From NCBI GenBank assembly GCA_013398015.1, contig VZRR01012414.1, positions 1,124,037 to 1,188,036 on the forward strand: a stretch of DNA of 64,000 bases. The letters run 5' to 3'. The notes below the pieces were generated by a model, which saw nothing but the letters and a program-made list of their open reading frames with translations, was not told the DNA's origin and did no database searches. This stretch comes from Oreocharis arfaki (Eukaryota > Chordata > Aves > Passeriformes > Paramythiidae). Shown here in pieces: positions 24,377 through 38,100 of this stretch (position 1 is the first letter of the stretch; each line of letters starts with the position of its first letter). A program made the translations under genes and the position numbers.

Positions 24377-26799
24377 ACAGCAACAGCATGAGAAAGAGGT
24401 TCTTTAGTGCCAGAACCTCTGCAGCTATGCATGATCAGCAAGTAACAAAAAGCTTCTTCTGTCCATGATGTAGCAGGAAAGGAACTTTCCTTGAAATGTT
24501 CCTGCACTGCACACATGATTTCTGTGTGATGGACCGCTGAGACAGCTGCACTTTCAAAGATGTCCACAGTTTGCTCTGCAGGTGCTGTTCAATTTAGAAA
24601 CAGCAGAATGCAGAAACTCCTCTGTGAACTCCTTCAAACAGTCATACAATTATCAGAAATAACTTGCACAGCCAAATATTTTTTATCTGATATCAGACAC
24701 ATACTGTGGGGGAAAGGTATGTTGAGCCAAAGATTAAAGTACTGAAATTTGCTTTTCATGCTTTTTAATGCTTGCTCTTTTATCTTCTCAGTGATGTTTC
24801 ATTTCTGGTGTGCAACTGAAGACTCTGCTTTACACATATGCAGATACAATACCACTGCCACAGGACTGTGAGAACTCTTTTTTAGTTAGTAGATTGTATT
24901 CAGTTCAGTTCCCTGAGCTATTGCATTAGATAATATTGCTCTTTCTCAGGACTCAGGAAAAAAAATATGTAGGATCAATTTCTTCTTTCTTGAAAGAACA
25001 CTTATATCACACCAGATTGTCTAACATATCTTCTCCACAGCCTTTAATTTATCAGAGTTTATGAGATTTTTCTCAGGAAGGAGACTCCAAATTTTACTCC
25101 TATTCATCCGTGATTAAAACAGACAATATGAAAGAGTCTGTAGGTTGGGTTTTACACCCGGAGGTGCAGGAGAGCTGGTAACCTGACAGAATCCAGAACC
25201 TGAGGACTCAGAAACACTGACAAATGCTGGTGATGAAATCCTAACCTCTCAGCAATGACTGACACAGATGTTATTTTTGCAGATAACAGTTCTTATGGTA
25301 CATGAAGCATTAGTCATATCTTTTAAATAATTCAGCAGAATATTAATATGCTCCAACTGCTTTGTACTTAAGGGTGACGGGTGTGTTTAAATGAACCTCT
25401 TAAAAAACAGCTGGACAATACAAGACATGAATTTACTTCAGGACCACCAGCTCTGAGTGCTTGATCCTCCATACTTTTTGACTCCAATAAAAGGGTTGAT
25501 AGACATTTTATACTCAGACAACGTAAAAGAGCTTTTTTTCTCCTTGTGATACGCACTGATGTCAGTCTTTTAGGAGGAAAAGAGCAAGAGTAAATTTCTC
25601 TTCCAGTCCACTGGTGTCAGTATGGAGTGGAAAACTAGAAACATTACTCTGAGAGGTTTAAAAAGACCATTAAGATTTAGTCTGACAGAAGTGTTTGCCT
25701 GCTGCTGTCAGGGCACTACTGTGACAAATGAAAAGTTGGGTGCTTTTTAACAAAAAAAAGAAATTTACTGGTGGGGAGAATGGGGGTTAGAAGGACTTAT
25801 TTGAAAAATGCTGTAAGGAAGTGGGATGGTATCATTTACAGAGCAGGTTTGTCAAGGCAGGTACCAGAGGGGAGCTGGGACCATAACTGTGCTTGTGGCA
25901 CGAACCATTTACTACTTGCAGTCTTCTGCCTCTGAGTAACCTCCCCCAGGCCTGTGCAGCACCCACATTTCTGTCAGGCACCTCTTTGCTGTATATGGGT
26001 CACTAATATGATTTTGAACATTAGTTCAAATTTGGTGATGTGTGAAAAGTGCATGTTCTGCTTGATTGTACTTTCAGTCCTGTGTTTGTGTATCTGATGT
26101 TGAGTGGCCTTTGCTACTTCTGCAGCTGAACCAAAGGTTTGCTCCACTCAGCTGTCATGCTCTGGTTCATATTTGTAGAACAGATAACGCTTTTTTGTCA
26201 TTACTCTGAAATCTGGCAAATAGAAGCATTGTTATACCTGCCCTCCTCAGAGATTTAATAAAAGCCCAGCTACCTTCCCTCTCTTAGGGAAAAAAAAGCT
26301 CAAAACCACAGTACAAGAAAACCAAAACTCGTTTCTCAATTTTCTGTTACCTAAGTAACAAGAAACATGGTTTTCCCTTGTTCATCGTAAGGTAATATTG
26401 TTAGGTGAAGCAGAATCCAAATATCTAGGCTGCATTTTCTTCACAAAACCTTTCTCCCAACATGAATTTGAGTGAAACTCGGAACTTTCCAGGTAGCTGA
26501 GGAAAGGGGAAGAAGCAGGAGTGACCAGAGAGGAAAATCTTTGAGTACAAGGCATATAAAATGGGATTTTATTGTCAAATGTCCACTCACTGACTGCCTA
26601 CAAATTTGAAAACCACAAGTGTAATTATAATTACTTCCAAGACCAACCAAATGATCTCAAGCACAAACCTTTATACTGGAGGCCAGATCATCCAGAAAAT
26701 ATTTGCGTCCCAGTCTGGATTGTTTTACAGTTGCACAACAGCTCGACGTGCTGCCCTGCTGGCTCTGGCTGCACGGCCCCTTCGCCCCACAGGGAACAC

Positions 26800-26963
26800 C
26801 TGCCAACAGCTCCTTGGCAGCTGCAGCTTGTGCTGGTTGTACCAGAGCTGCACGCTTTCCTCAGGCCCTGGGAATGCATCCAGGAGCTTCCAAAAGTCCC
26901 CAATGTCCTTGCCTTGCCTTCTGAGCTCTGGAGACGCAGCTGAGGATCTTCTGCTTTGTGTCT
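26800..26963 (-). other. GC-rich open segment, possible exon G or gene fragment
   Basis: This segment stands out from its AT-rich surroundings by its high GC content. On the - strand it is bounded by a possible acceptor (attaccccag) and a weaker donor (GGCAG|GTGTTC). One of several open frames reads DIGDFWKLLDAFPGPEES followed by VQLWYNQHKLQLPR, which has protein-like composition. It could be an exon, a captured gene fragment or part of an old repeat. Other frames are open on both strands, as expected in GC-rich DNA, so the evidence is weak. No family is recognised. Confidence 0.2.
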
Positions 26964-29900
26964 CTGGGGTAATACTTTCATTTTCATTTAAACTGGGAAT
27001 TTGGATAAAGAAATGGTTTGGCTGTCCCTTAAGGGTCATTTTATTCTTCTACATTTGGTCTGTGTTCTGCTCTTTCAGGGTGACTAGAGAGGAGAAAGAA
27101 AGACTTAGCAATTCTTTTCAGTAAATGCTTTGCCGACAAATATTCTTTATGGTTTGCATTAGGAAGTTAACTACGTACATATGTTGGAGCTTAGACAGGA
27201 ATCTAAATTGATTGACAGTGACCAATGGTGATGTACTATTGAAGGAAAATTATTATATATGTGCTATGATGAGTTGAAAGACATTAATGCTTAAAATTAT
27301 TTTTCTCTTTAAAAGATCCTTTAATTTTTAGACATCTTCTTTTCAGTGCAGTCCCAACTGTCAGCACTGACAAGGTTGAATTTACTAATTCATGTCTTCC
27401 ACTTCTACTCTGTAAAGAAGCTAAATTGCCTAATGAAAAAGCTCCCAGATTAGATTTTCTTTTTAAATAGTGATAATAATAATAATAAAGTGGGTTCTTC
27501 ATCTGCAATTCTAGCTTTGATCTGTCCAAGACTGTGACTAGAATGTAGGAGAAAGATAGAGGAAACACAAAGAAAAATTATAGCTGTTGTAGAACCAAAC
27601 TTTTTTTCATAAATCTGTTTTCTTTCATGGAATTTCTTTCTTATAGCTGATAATTGCTGAAATACTTTTCTGCTTTATATTTTTTCTCCTTTGTTCTGTA
27701 TCTCTCTCTGTATATTTGTGACAAATAACATTCAACTTTTTCTTGGGCATTTTGTGTCATACGTTTGTGAAGTCAGATGGGTGACTGTGGCACACAAAGA
27801 GTTAATTAATCTAGAAGCTTTTGTATTTCAGGAGTTATGAAATGATTTATCCACTGCCAGGAGCTGATATCTGTCATATCTGTGGAAGTGCATAACTCAA
27901 ACAGGTCCTAATGGCCCAGGGTAACAGGGACCTGGGAATAGCAGAAAAACCTGATATTCGAGAAAACCCAAAGAAACACAAAACATGGGAAATGCAAACC
28001 ATCAGGAAAACCACTCTTAGAGCTGCAGCTGTATCACACACACAGAGATGTCCAGGACAAAAAGTGCTTGACTTGAAAATGGCTTTTAATTCACTGTGCC
28101 TAGATACTGAGTGTCCGCTCTCAGAAAAGCTATGAAGGTGCCAAAATCCAGATGGGCCTCCTGGCACTTTGGCTGGGTTTATTTACAAGGCAAATCCTTT
28201 GGTAATGTGACTAGGGGAGGTCTAGTCTAGCCTGAGTGTCTAAGAACATGTGGTACATGATGTGACATACCAGGCAGAAGAAAAAGCTATCATAATGAAA
28301 AGAAGAGATTTTCCCTTGGTCATGAAGGTCATGCTGGGCAGATAGTTCAAAGCATCCCAAAAAGGGTTCACATCACTGAAGATACTCGATACTTAGTTCA
28401 ACCCTGTATTTTTACACGAGTATTTAGCATGAAAACATATATTTGCCTTTGTCTTTTCACATCACTTTCTTTTAAAATTGTCTTTCTCTCCATCTGTTTT
28501 TGTCAATGTGCTTGACCATGGTCATATCTGGAAAAAAAACAAACCATTATATGCTGATGTCTACTGAAACTTTTCATAAGGCTGAGATTGGAAGACGAAT
28601 TTGAAATGTATCAGTGGAAATTTGGACCTGGGTTTGAAATTTGAAGTTCAGGAAAAATTTTGCTTATTGTCTACATATTTTTCTGTGATGTATTTCTGAG
28701 TCTTGTTCTTTCAGCACAGATACTTGGTTTCAAATAATTTTTTTTGAATCAGTGAATTTTTTTAGAAAATTTTTGTTCTCAAGTAAAGTCATGGGAACTT
28801 AAGTCACCTTGCTTTGAAAGGATGTTTTCTGACCTGACACCAAATACTTTGGTATATTTGAACAGTTCTCAATCAGTATTTGACTGGAGTAATTAATGTT
28901 GTGTCAGGGCCAATCCCCATCCCTAATAATTTTTTGGCAACTTGCTACGTTCCATACATGATCAAGCTTGGATACAGATTGTTCTGAAGCAAAAGACAAT
29001 GATAGCGTATTTTTGTCATTGCTTCTCAAAAAGGGCCAGCTCCAGATATTCCTTTTTCACCGTCACAGAACTTGTCTGTGAAACAGCTTCTGAGTAATTT
29101 TCTAGATGTGAAAGTAAAGCCACAGAGGTGCTAATAAAACAGTACTCATTAAGAATAAAAAAAATAATCAAAGGAAAAGGAAAAGCATGCAACATGGAGC
29201 TGCTAAAGGTCATCCAAATGCAGTCTACCTTGGCATACCTTGCAATAAATGCCCTCCCTGAACCTAGCTTATAGTAATACTTAGCATAGTTAAAGCAGAG
29301 AACACCGAATGTGCCTGACACTCCAAAGTAAGCTGGCTGCTTTAGCCTCATTTCCCTCAGCAGACTGTCTACTTGGCCAGCTTGCAAGAAGACTAAAGAG
29401 GATGTTCTTATTTTCTCGGAGTAGTTTTATAATCAGTTAGCCTTCTTGGATGCTAGAAAATGTTCATTGTTCACACACCCACACTGAGGCTTCTCCAGCA
29501 GTTTTGCAGTACAGTGACTAAAAGGGATATTGTACATAGTAAAGCAGAAGAGTCAGCATCATAAATGTTTTCTTCTCTGCCTGCTGTGTTTCTATCATAT
29601 AGCTTTGGAAATGCCCTTTAATGAGCTCAGAGTGCCAGGGTGATGTGACCCCAGCGTGCTTGTCAGCTGCCCCCAGGCAGAGGCTGATTTGCATTCAAAC
29701 CAGTCTGCCTGCAGGGACAGAAGTCCTTATCTGTCTGTCAGTAGTTCACATTAAACATAAGACAGATCTACTACGGAGTTCAACCTACATATGTCTCCTA
29801 CATATTAAATAAAAACTTGTCTAAAGGTACTGTGTCTGCAATTCTCTAATTGAAAAATGGTGCAGATTGATTTATGAGAATGGTTAGACATACATATGCC

Positions 29901-30058
29901 AAGATTTAACCTAGATCAGATGTGATACCTAGGTCTTGCTTTGTTTTGCATTTTGGGTGTGCTTTAGAATATCCAGAATATGGCTATATTTTGGTCATGT
30001 TGATTCCAAAAATCTTGCAATGGTTAATTCTGAAATATCAATCAGAAATGGAAAAAAG

Positions 30059-30084
30059 TTATTTGAGAGTTGTCTCTCAAATAA
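30059..30084. repeat. Perfect 11-bp hairpin
   Basis: ttatttgagag (30059-30069) and ctctcaaataa (30074-30084) enclose ttgt. Confidence 0.9.
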
Positions 30085-33000
30085 TCACATCTTTGACTGA
30101 TCAGGACTTCAAAGGCACCAGAATGTGTGTTCCTAACACTGTGTGGAAAACACAGTATTACTAATGGGGCTGAAGGAAAATCTCATCTATAAGTAACAGC
30201 ATTCCTAAGCAAAAATAAAGCCTAAAAAGTCTGTTTTGGAGGAAACCAGCTTCATATGCACATCAAAGCTCAGTTGACAGATAACACTCCAATCCTATAT
30301 TTTCTTCTGCCTATGTCTTTATTATTTACTATATTCAATACCATTGACCCGCTCCTTGGCATTATACTTCCATCCTGTATTTAGTTCTTATCAGCTGATT
30401 ACTGAGTGTTTCTGATAACAACATATACCCATCTGATCTGGGGGCATCATCAGGTGCGTCAGAGTTAAACTCAAGCTTCCTTTCCTTGACCCTGCTGTGC
30501 TGCTGAGCATGCACTGGGATATAAAACTCTTTTCTTATGCATAGTTTGATTTTCAGTAGGACTGAACTCCGAGAATTCATCAGTAACATGTTAACAGAAA
30601 AATCAAGAGTTGTTCTGCATTTTCTTGTTGAATGACAGTTATATTAAATTCCTCCAATACTTCCTTACATCAGTATCAAAGTCTCTCCTCTCATTACCTC
30701 ATAATTTGACGTGAACTTTCGTCTCTCCCAATTCCCTTTTTAATAATATCAAGACAACCCACAAATGAGCTCATAAAGTATTTGTATATTCTTACTTTGA
30801 TTATATGAACAACCGAACTTTTCACCAATAAGCAGGAGTTTGCACTAGAATCTGACAAACAGTAAACCTCTGACATTTTCCTAAAAAAGTTTGTCAATTA
30901 ATTGCTTTACTATGTTTAATCAGTTAGGATTCTCAGTGAAATATACATTATCTGAGATGAAGACTACATGCAGACATTAGTAGCCGCATGCAGTATGTCC
31001 TTCTCCTCTCTTCCTAAGACTGGTGCTTTTTTCCCTACCTAGGCAATTATAGAGCAAAGAGAACTGTCATTTTATTTTGTCTAAAACAGACTTGTGAATC
31101 TGAGGAATCTGGTGTGAGTGTGTAGCTGCTTCTACACTTCCCTCCATCACCACTGAATGTGAGAACAGATGCCAGGACAGTTCATTTACCATGTAACCCC
31201 CTTGAGTAGAAAGGAAAGATCTATTGCTAACTCGAGGCAAGAGCATTTACTCATTGTGCCCAAGGCATAATCAGAAGAAAATATGGAAAACTTGTGTGTG
31301 TCCAGGTTTAAATATCACTTGCAAGAACCAAAGTAGTTTTAGAATTTTGAGTTTCCTAGTGGTTTGAAGGGCAAAGAGAGAGAAAGGACACATCACAAAA
31401 GAATATTTCCGGTCAGGTTAGACAGAAAAGGCTCCCAATAAAATGCAATTTTCAACACATGAACTAGGCCAGGAAAAAATGTCCGAGTTTTTGCATGAAG
31501 AAGAGTTGGCTTTCTGCATAATGAATTTCACAGATTAGTTTAAAAGAAACTGCTAAACTGAATCAGGAGCTAAACTTCAGATTTTGACAAAACTTCTAAC
31601 TTGCCCTGAAAAATTTTCAGATTTTCCCTTGCTTAGATTCCTGAAGAATTAATATGACATTCTTTATAATTTCCAGATGGCAATGTTTGTTCTTCAGATT
31701 AAATGTATATGCACATACACATATCATGTTTTATTTTAGTTCTGTGTGTTTTCATCAAGGCTGTGATTTTCTCCAGCAAATATGACACCCAGATGTCTCA
31801 ACTTTTTCATCCTTAAAGGGATCAACTCTGCCACTTCCAATACAGTTGCCTAAAGCCACACTTATATATGTAAGATATTGGTGCAAATGACATCTTTAGC
31901 CTGCTTCCCAGAATGAGTATTTTGTGCATACAAGAGATGCAGAGTGTACCAACCACTTCTCTTTCTGGCCACTGGGCTGATGCTGTGGAAAATCGGTTTC
32001 CAATTGGATTCGCTCATTTCTTCTGCTCTTATATTTTGGTTTCAGAATAACAGCCCATGACTGAGGGTGAGCATAAATAGTAGCAAGGAAGTAAGGCATG
32101 GAGGAAAGAGGGCAGGTGGTAGGAACTGAAATGTAAATTGGTGAAGGACAGACAATCATGCACATACAGCTAGTTATACAGAAACCTATGTCTGGGTATA
32201 GTCTACAATCTCAGGATCTTGCTCCATAAAACAAGAAAAGATTAAGACATGAATTTTTCCCCATTACTCTCTCCCCACATTACCAAACTAAGACTTTACT
32301 GTTTTATTCAATTTGAATAGGACTAAAAGTGAAAACAATCCTGGCTTCGCGAGATTGATTAGCTCTGTGCTTCGGGTATTCAGATGACCTCTCTCACATC
32401 TCAAGCAAGTAGTAAAGCTGTCAAAACATAGGTGACCCCACATATTTAACTGTTCTTGTAAAATGAGTTTCTCATGCATCAGCAGAAGAGAAATAATCAA
32501 AAAGAACAAGGGATTTGCCTCAGTATCACACCTTCTATCTTCCTTTACTCACCACTGACCTTTTCTGGGAAGATGTTTTGTTGGTATGTGAATGTGACTA
32601 CTCAGACCATCTTGGTATTCATGAAAGAGTATTTTTGAAGAAATAAGGTTTTGTCTAAAATCTCTTTATCAGCCTTAGTGAAGAGGATCTACTGAAGAAC
32701 AGGCTAAAGGAGCAAACAGAGGACTAGAGGGATGATCAGAAAAGCACTGAGTACTTAACGTCGAGTAATCAAAACCTGTCAGTGTAAAAGATTTGGTCAG
32801 TAGAGCTAAAGAAGAACAGGGATGAAGCACTGATTGCAAGCTTTGGCTGGAAAAAGCTAATGTTTTCAGACATGTGGCAGGTTTGAAGTGTGTTAAGAGT
32901 AAAGGGAAGAGAAAAATCGTGGTGGTGATTTTGCTGTTCAATGAACCTTTGCCTCTACACTGTGCATTGGATAGATAGATTCCTTTCCCCACACTTGGCC

Positions 33001-33585
33001 ACAGAGCCAGGTGCTTATATCTCCTGGGGGAAGATGAGAAGCGTAAATGCCAACTCATGTCGCAGAGACAAGGTGACTATAGGTTCGCTAGCAAGAGCTG
33101 TTTGAGATGGTTTCTGATTTCATGTGACGATGACATTTACGTAGATGTATGCTGGCTTGAGGGCACGTTTTTGCTAATTTCATTTTCAAGCTATTGACCA
33201 CATACGTAATTCCATAGCTGCAAAACTGCAAGCAGTGTAATGAAAAGATTGCACAGGTTTAAAAATAATTATTCTTATTTAAATTGTTAATATTTTACTT
33301 CCTTTTCCTTCCTTTTAAAAACCTACTTGTTTTTAGTTTCATAAAATATTTTTAAAAATCCTAGCATTTTTGAGCTACCTAAATATTTTCATGAATCAGA
33401 CACAGAAAAACAAATCTGATCTGTTTAATACTTTTGCATATTGCCTTCAGGAATCTAGATTATATAAAATACTATTATTAAAATTTTTAACAGCATTCTG
33501 TGATACTTAGATGAACTTCACAGGTATGTGTGATAATTGCAGCAAGTCAGAAAAGGACTAAAAAAATAGAAACCAATTTCATCAG

Positions 33586-33806
33586 TTTGAATTAGTGTCT
33601 TAATTGGTTCTGAACTGCGACTAAGAGACTAAGTGGAGAAAATCACCTAAATTTACCCTCCCCCTTAGTCAGGGGTGAGCTTCATAGGACCCTCCCCAAG
33701 CCATATAAGGCCAGGAAGAATGTGCTAAGCACTGAGTGTGCTAAGAATAAAGTTGTACTGGGATGGATAAGGTTACTTTGAACTCTATATTTCATGTTTC
33801 CTGACA
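33586..33806 (+). mobile_element. LTR-like segment upstream of TRDN
   Basis: The segment starts near tgaattagtgtc and ends near tttcctgaca. Inside, ccatataagg (33701-33710) is followed by aataaag near 33747 and then ggatggataaggttact and ttgaactctatatttc, a pattern typical of the R-U5 part of avian LTRs. The 9-bp word tgtgctaag occurs twice (33721 and 33737). No target duplication is visible. It lies about 460 bp before the triadin start codon. It may be an LTR, a unique muscle promoter, or an LTR taken over as one. Confidence 0.45.
33701..33710 (+). promoter_or_regulatory. CArG-box match (CC, six A/T, GG)
   Basis: ccatataagg fits the serum response factor consensus exactly. SRF sites drive many striated-muscle genes, and the next gene downstream is triadin, 559 bp away. 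The same bases would serve as the TATA box if this is an LTR. Binding is not shown by sequence alone. Confidence 0.35.
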
Positions 33807-34268
33807 TACCCCCCAAAGAACTGCAATTATGCTAGCAAGGCTGTAGGAGTGTTGAACAGTTCTTTCCCAGTTCTTTTGATTTTTGTTGCCTTTCCACGCA
33901 TTCCTGTCCTGTTTAGAGCTGTGTCTTTTTACTTTTTATTCGTATGTGTGTGCTTGGTCCCGAGGATATTAGGAAAATGTGCTGAAGGTTCACTCTGAGG
34001 CATGGCTATTTTTGTTAGAAGCTGATACTTTGGACTGAGCTTTAAGTGTTGCCTCTGGAAGGCCTTGGGTTGCTCTGGGAGGCCAGGATTCTGCAGAGGA
34101 AACAGACATTTCAGGGGGTGAAAAGGAAGAAGGAACACAATCAGACAAAGCAGAGGACCTCCCTCCTTCTCATTCTGCAGCTCCTGCAAGAGTCAGCAAC
34201 CCAGAAGTACTATCTAAGCTGCCACAGTAAATCTTGACCTTTTAAGCAAAGTATCTCTTACCGTCATC

Positions 34269-34290
34269 ATGGCTGAGATAACAGCAGAAG
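34269..34290 (+). CDS. TRDN: Triadin, coding exon 1 (start codon to first splice donor)
   Basis: This exon holds the start codon and first seven codons of triadin, the sarcoplasmic reticulum membrane protein that links calsequestrin to the ryanodine receptor in striated muscle. The sequence reads MAEITAE plus the first base of a glycine codon. It is followed at once by GTACAGT, a good splice donor. Mammalian triadin begins almost identically and splits the same glycine codon, and the missing two bases are supplied by the exon at 63364. The start context catcATGG has G at +4, and I see no other ATG with this pattern. The 5' untranslated part should lie just upstream (about 34060-34268), but no TATA box or transcription start can be fixed. 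There is no CpG island, as expected for a tissue-restricted gene. Triadin identity is firm. The exon is short, so its placement rests on the motif, the donor and the matching phase. Confidence 0.88.
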
Positions 34291-35107
34291 GTACAGTAAC
34301 TATTTTCAAATAATTAACCAAAAATGATATGTGGTTTAACAGTATGATTGAACTGGCATGTCAAAATTATTTGTTGTTCTTAGCAAATGTTTTCATTCCA
34401 GGATCATTTAATTTTGTTTTCTGGATTCCTTTTTATTTTTCTTTCCTGTTTTTCCTTTTTTTTTCCTCTTTTTATTTTTTTTTTTCACGTTTTCACTCCA
34501 GTAGCCTGAGTTTTTACCAGTTGCTGAAGCAAGTTCTCTGTACTCCTCTAAAACTAACCCTAGTTTCATTAGCAGAACACCGTTATTTAGGCAGCTCCAT
34601 TAGAGTGATACAAGAGGGGACTATCTGAAATTCGAGGTGTTCTACTCTCAAGCCTTTGCTCAGAAAAACTTTGGTAGCCCCTTATTGTCGGAGATTTGCC
34701 AGAGCCAGAATAGCATGATTTGTTGGCCCTGATTTTTCCATAGGGTGCACAGAGTATTTGTGAGCTGTACATGAAGGATAAAAGGTAAAAAAACCCTCTG
34801 CAATCCTTATTCAGGTAGACTTCTAAGGGAATCAGTGAAAATTGTGCTGAAATAAATATGCCTGATCTTGGCCTGCAAGAATGAAAGGCAATTGTATTAA
34901 CCAATAAATACATAATCTAAAATATGAATGTTTCATGTACTTCAGTATTTGCTGACCATTCATATTTATATAATATTTTAGATGCATAACAATATTTTAT
35001 CAGCTGAAGTCAGAGGGGGGATATATTTGAAATGCAACCCTCTTTAATACTGAATGTTTTAGCCGAATTTCACTCCAACTTTTTCTTTCCAGTGTTTACC
35101 CGAATTC

Positions 35108-35149
35108 AATAATGACAAAAATGACAAAAATTTAATAATGACAAAAATA
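35108..35149. repeat. Short ATGACAAAA repeat
   Basis: aatgacaaaa occurs three times, the last after a ttt insert. Confidence 0.75.
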
Positions 35150-38100
35150 CAAAAAAAGTGTTTTTGAACAGTCTTCTAAACGTTATTTTTATTCTGCTTC
35201 TCAGGATTATGCAGTGTTTTAGTGCATGAAAAATGTAGTTTTCATCTTCCATTTTTTATTTTCCATACTTGTAAGAGGATCTGCATTAAGTACTATTAGA
35301 AAGTGATCTCCTTCCTTCTTAAAGGCTGATGTTAGGACTAAGTCAAGTAGTATGATCCTTGCTTGATGTCTGGTTAGCCACAGTGGGGAGGCAATGTGAT
35401 TTTTAATTCAGCAATTGGACGGATCTATAATTTGCTTCTGGCTGCAAATACTGCCAAACAGGTGGCTCAGCTTGACTGCTCTAACCCAAACACTAACACT
35501 GGTTTATTCAGGTATTCTTAACTAGGTTTGTTGGAATTGGTTATTTTCTAGCTGATATGAGGGAAATCTTTGAAATAATTAAATTAGCGAGATTTTTAGT
35601 CAAAAATTAATAACAAAAATAGCAGACTTTTCAATCAGTCTGGAAGTGACTCTTCAGTCATTCAGTTTATTAAAGAAAGAAAATAAAAGACCCTATAATG
35701 ACGGAAAGCAATGAGTCTGAAAGTGTTTCCGTTGTGCTTTTATAGTGTTTTTACAGGAGTTCCTCAGCTGTAACAGTGTGTGTCTTCGGTGGGGGTTTTT
35801 GTGCAAAATATAGACTTAGATGGTAAGGGGCATCAGCTCCCCAGTAAGGTGGCCTTCCACATGAAAGGGAAATAAACTATATAATTAGTTTAGTTTAGTT
35901 ATGTTCAGCTTAGTTTTATTTTGTTTTCATGTACTTGGAATGCACTTATGTTGACTGACTGATTTTTAAACTCTGCGTCCACAAGATGGAAATTTTATTT
36001 ATGGCAAAAAATGTAAGAATTCAGCCTGGAGCTAATGTTTCACTGAAGTTTATTTTCCTCTGGGGCTAGTGCTGGTACTCACAATCTGAAAGTTTAGATA
36101 GAAACTTCAGCAGCATATAGTCTGGATAACAAAAACACTATTTGAACACCTGTTACTTCAAACAATTTTTAATTTTTTTTTTTTTCCATATAGCATCCCC
36201 CACCCAGTCCATGATCTGCTGGGCTCTTCAGGACTTTGTTAAAACTAAACCATTTACTCCTTTCTATAGGCGTTCATAACCCTTTTTTTTCCACTGTCAG
36301 TCACACAGCCAGACTCCGGGCTCCTTGCCTTTTGGGGTACCATGCTGACGCATCGGAGACAGGGCACAACAGCGATGCAGGCTTCAGCACTGCCATGGCC
36401 AGTGTGATTGCTGGTTTAGAGAGATGGCCCAGCCCTGGCAGGGTGTGCTGGTGCACATCTCAGGGTATCTCTTTCTGACAGCCAATGTCAGGACGATGAT
36501 CTATTCAGATGAATGGGGGCGATGGGGATCTCTTTCACATCTTTTCACATCATGATAATGGCAAGGAGACTGAGTTACTTAACAATGTAGCCAATAAGCA
36601 ATGACCCTGCCCTGTCTGCTTGCACCAAAACCCACATGTGCTACTTATTCTTTCTACACAGCTACAAGTTTTCAGTTGTGGAAATACTGGTGAAATGTGC
36701 CCTGTGAAAGACAAAATGAGATCTCTGAAGACAGCAATTTATAAGTGTCTTTAGAAAGCTGGCAGGACCTACGTCTCTAGCTGTCAAGTATTTAGGAGAA
36801 GATTCCAAAGGATTATCTTCAGCATTCTCATATTACATGGCATTGTAATCACAGAAATGTACTACTAAAAAGTGGAAGTCCTTAAAACTGTATTTAAAAA
36901 AGTACAGAGTCTCAGTACAGAGACTAAGTACTCTGTCTTTGCAATACCCTGAGGATCTAGTATTAATATTAGTATTAGTAGTATTATTACAATGAATATT
37001 AATTACTGTCTTTGTTATTATTACATTTAAGCAGTTACTGAATATTCTTGTAGTGACCAGGATCTTTACTCTGGTCCACTTAAGACATTGTCTAGAAAGC
37101 CATGGGTCTCTAACTATCCTGCTTTCCTGTGTTTGTGAACACAGGGATTGGACTGGACTCAATGGCAGATGTAGTTGGAGCTGCCACCACTGAAATACAA
37201 ATAGAAAAAGCCTGACACCTCTGAGAAATGGCTTCTACCAAAGTACAGCTTAATCTGTATGTGCACAACAGCACCAGCCCTATAGTTGGTCCTTTCTAGC
37301 CCAGTCTCCTGCAGGTCACAGTGCAAGGTTGATGGCCATCCCCTGACACTTTATCCTCCCACGCAGGGAAGAATGAATAGAGACTCAGCTCTGCTTGCTG
37401 CAGTGCTCTGGAGACTGTGCACTGATCTAATCCAGGGAGGTGAGGAGAGGAGAAAGACAAGGTTTCTGTGCCAGCTGTTTGTCTGCCACAACTTATTTCC
37501 CCAGTGGAGCAAGAGAGAAGCAGGAGTCAAATAGAAATGTGACAATGAGTCACAGTTTGGTCCTTATTTTGCTGCTGAGAGCTGTGCAACTACATATTTC
37601 CTCTGTCTGGGAGCAGGCTGCAAGGAGACAGGCTAGCCCCAAGGCTACACACAGCTTGTCAGTGACAAAATCAAAATTAGCTTCTGCATCTCAGCTCTTT
37701 TCTCAGGCTATTGGATAGCTATGAAAAGCTTTAATGGGTAAACCATTTCAAAAGGGAAGAAGATGTTGCCTGTATACTTGAAGATTAACAGACAAGAAAC
37801 TACTAATATATGAGAAATAAGACACAAGACCCAGAGGGTAAAATCCCAATTATTTCACGAGTGTGATGGTCAGAAGCTCACAGTAGTATCCAACTGGCAA
37901 AAAGTTTAATGAAGGTGCACTAAAGGCAAGAGGAAGATAACTATTTCTCATGGCAATTCATGAGTTGCTGCTAGAGGTACTAGTTGTGCTGACTGCAACA
38001 GGGGCCTAGACGAATAAATTAGATGATTCATTTTCATGGCTAAAGGCACAGGAGGTGTTTCCTACCTTTCAGCTAGACTGCTGTTTATGCTTGGAATTAG

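Larger units (their letters stand above)
18738..33585. other. Mostly unassigned sequence between the - strand candidate and TRDN
   Basis: Apart from the LTR at 24089, the microsatellite at 23630, the hairpin at 30059 and the GC-rich segment at 26800, I see nothing assignable. Frames at 19757-19969 and 29016-29387 (- strand) look slightly protein-like but have no motif. A good acceptor-donor pair lies at 21685-21651 on the - strand (35 nt), without a convincing frame. Confidence 0.5.

Noticed and set aside
26606..27124. 172-codon + strand frame, the longest in the window
   Set aside because: It crosses the GC-rich island, shows no motif, and its outer parts have the composition of translated AT-rich noncoding DNA.
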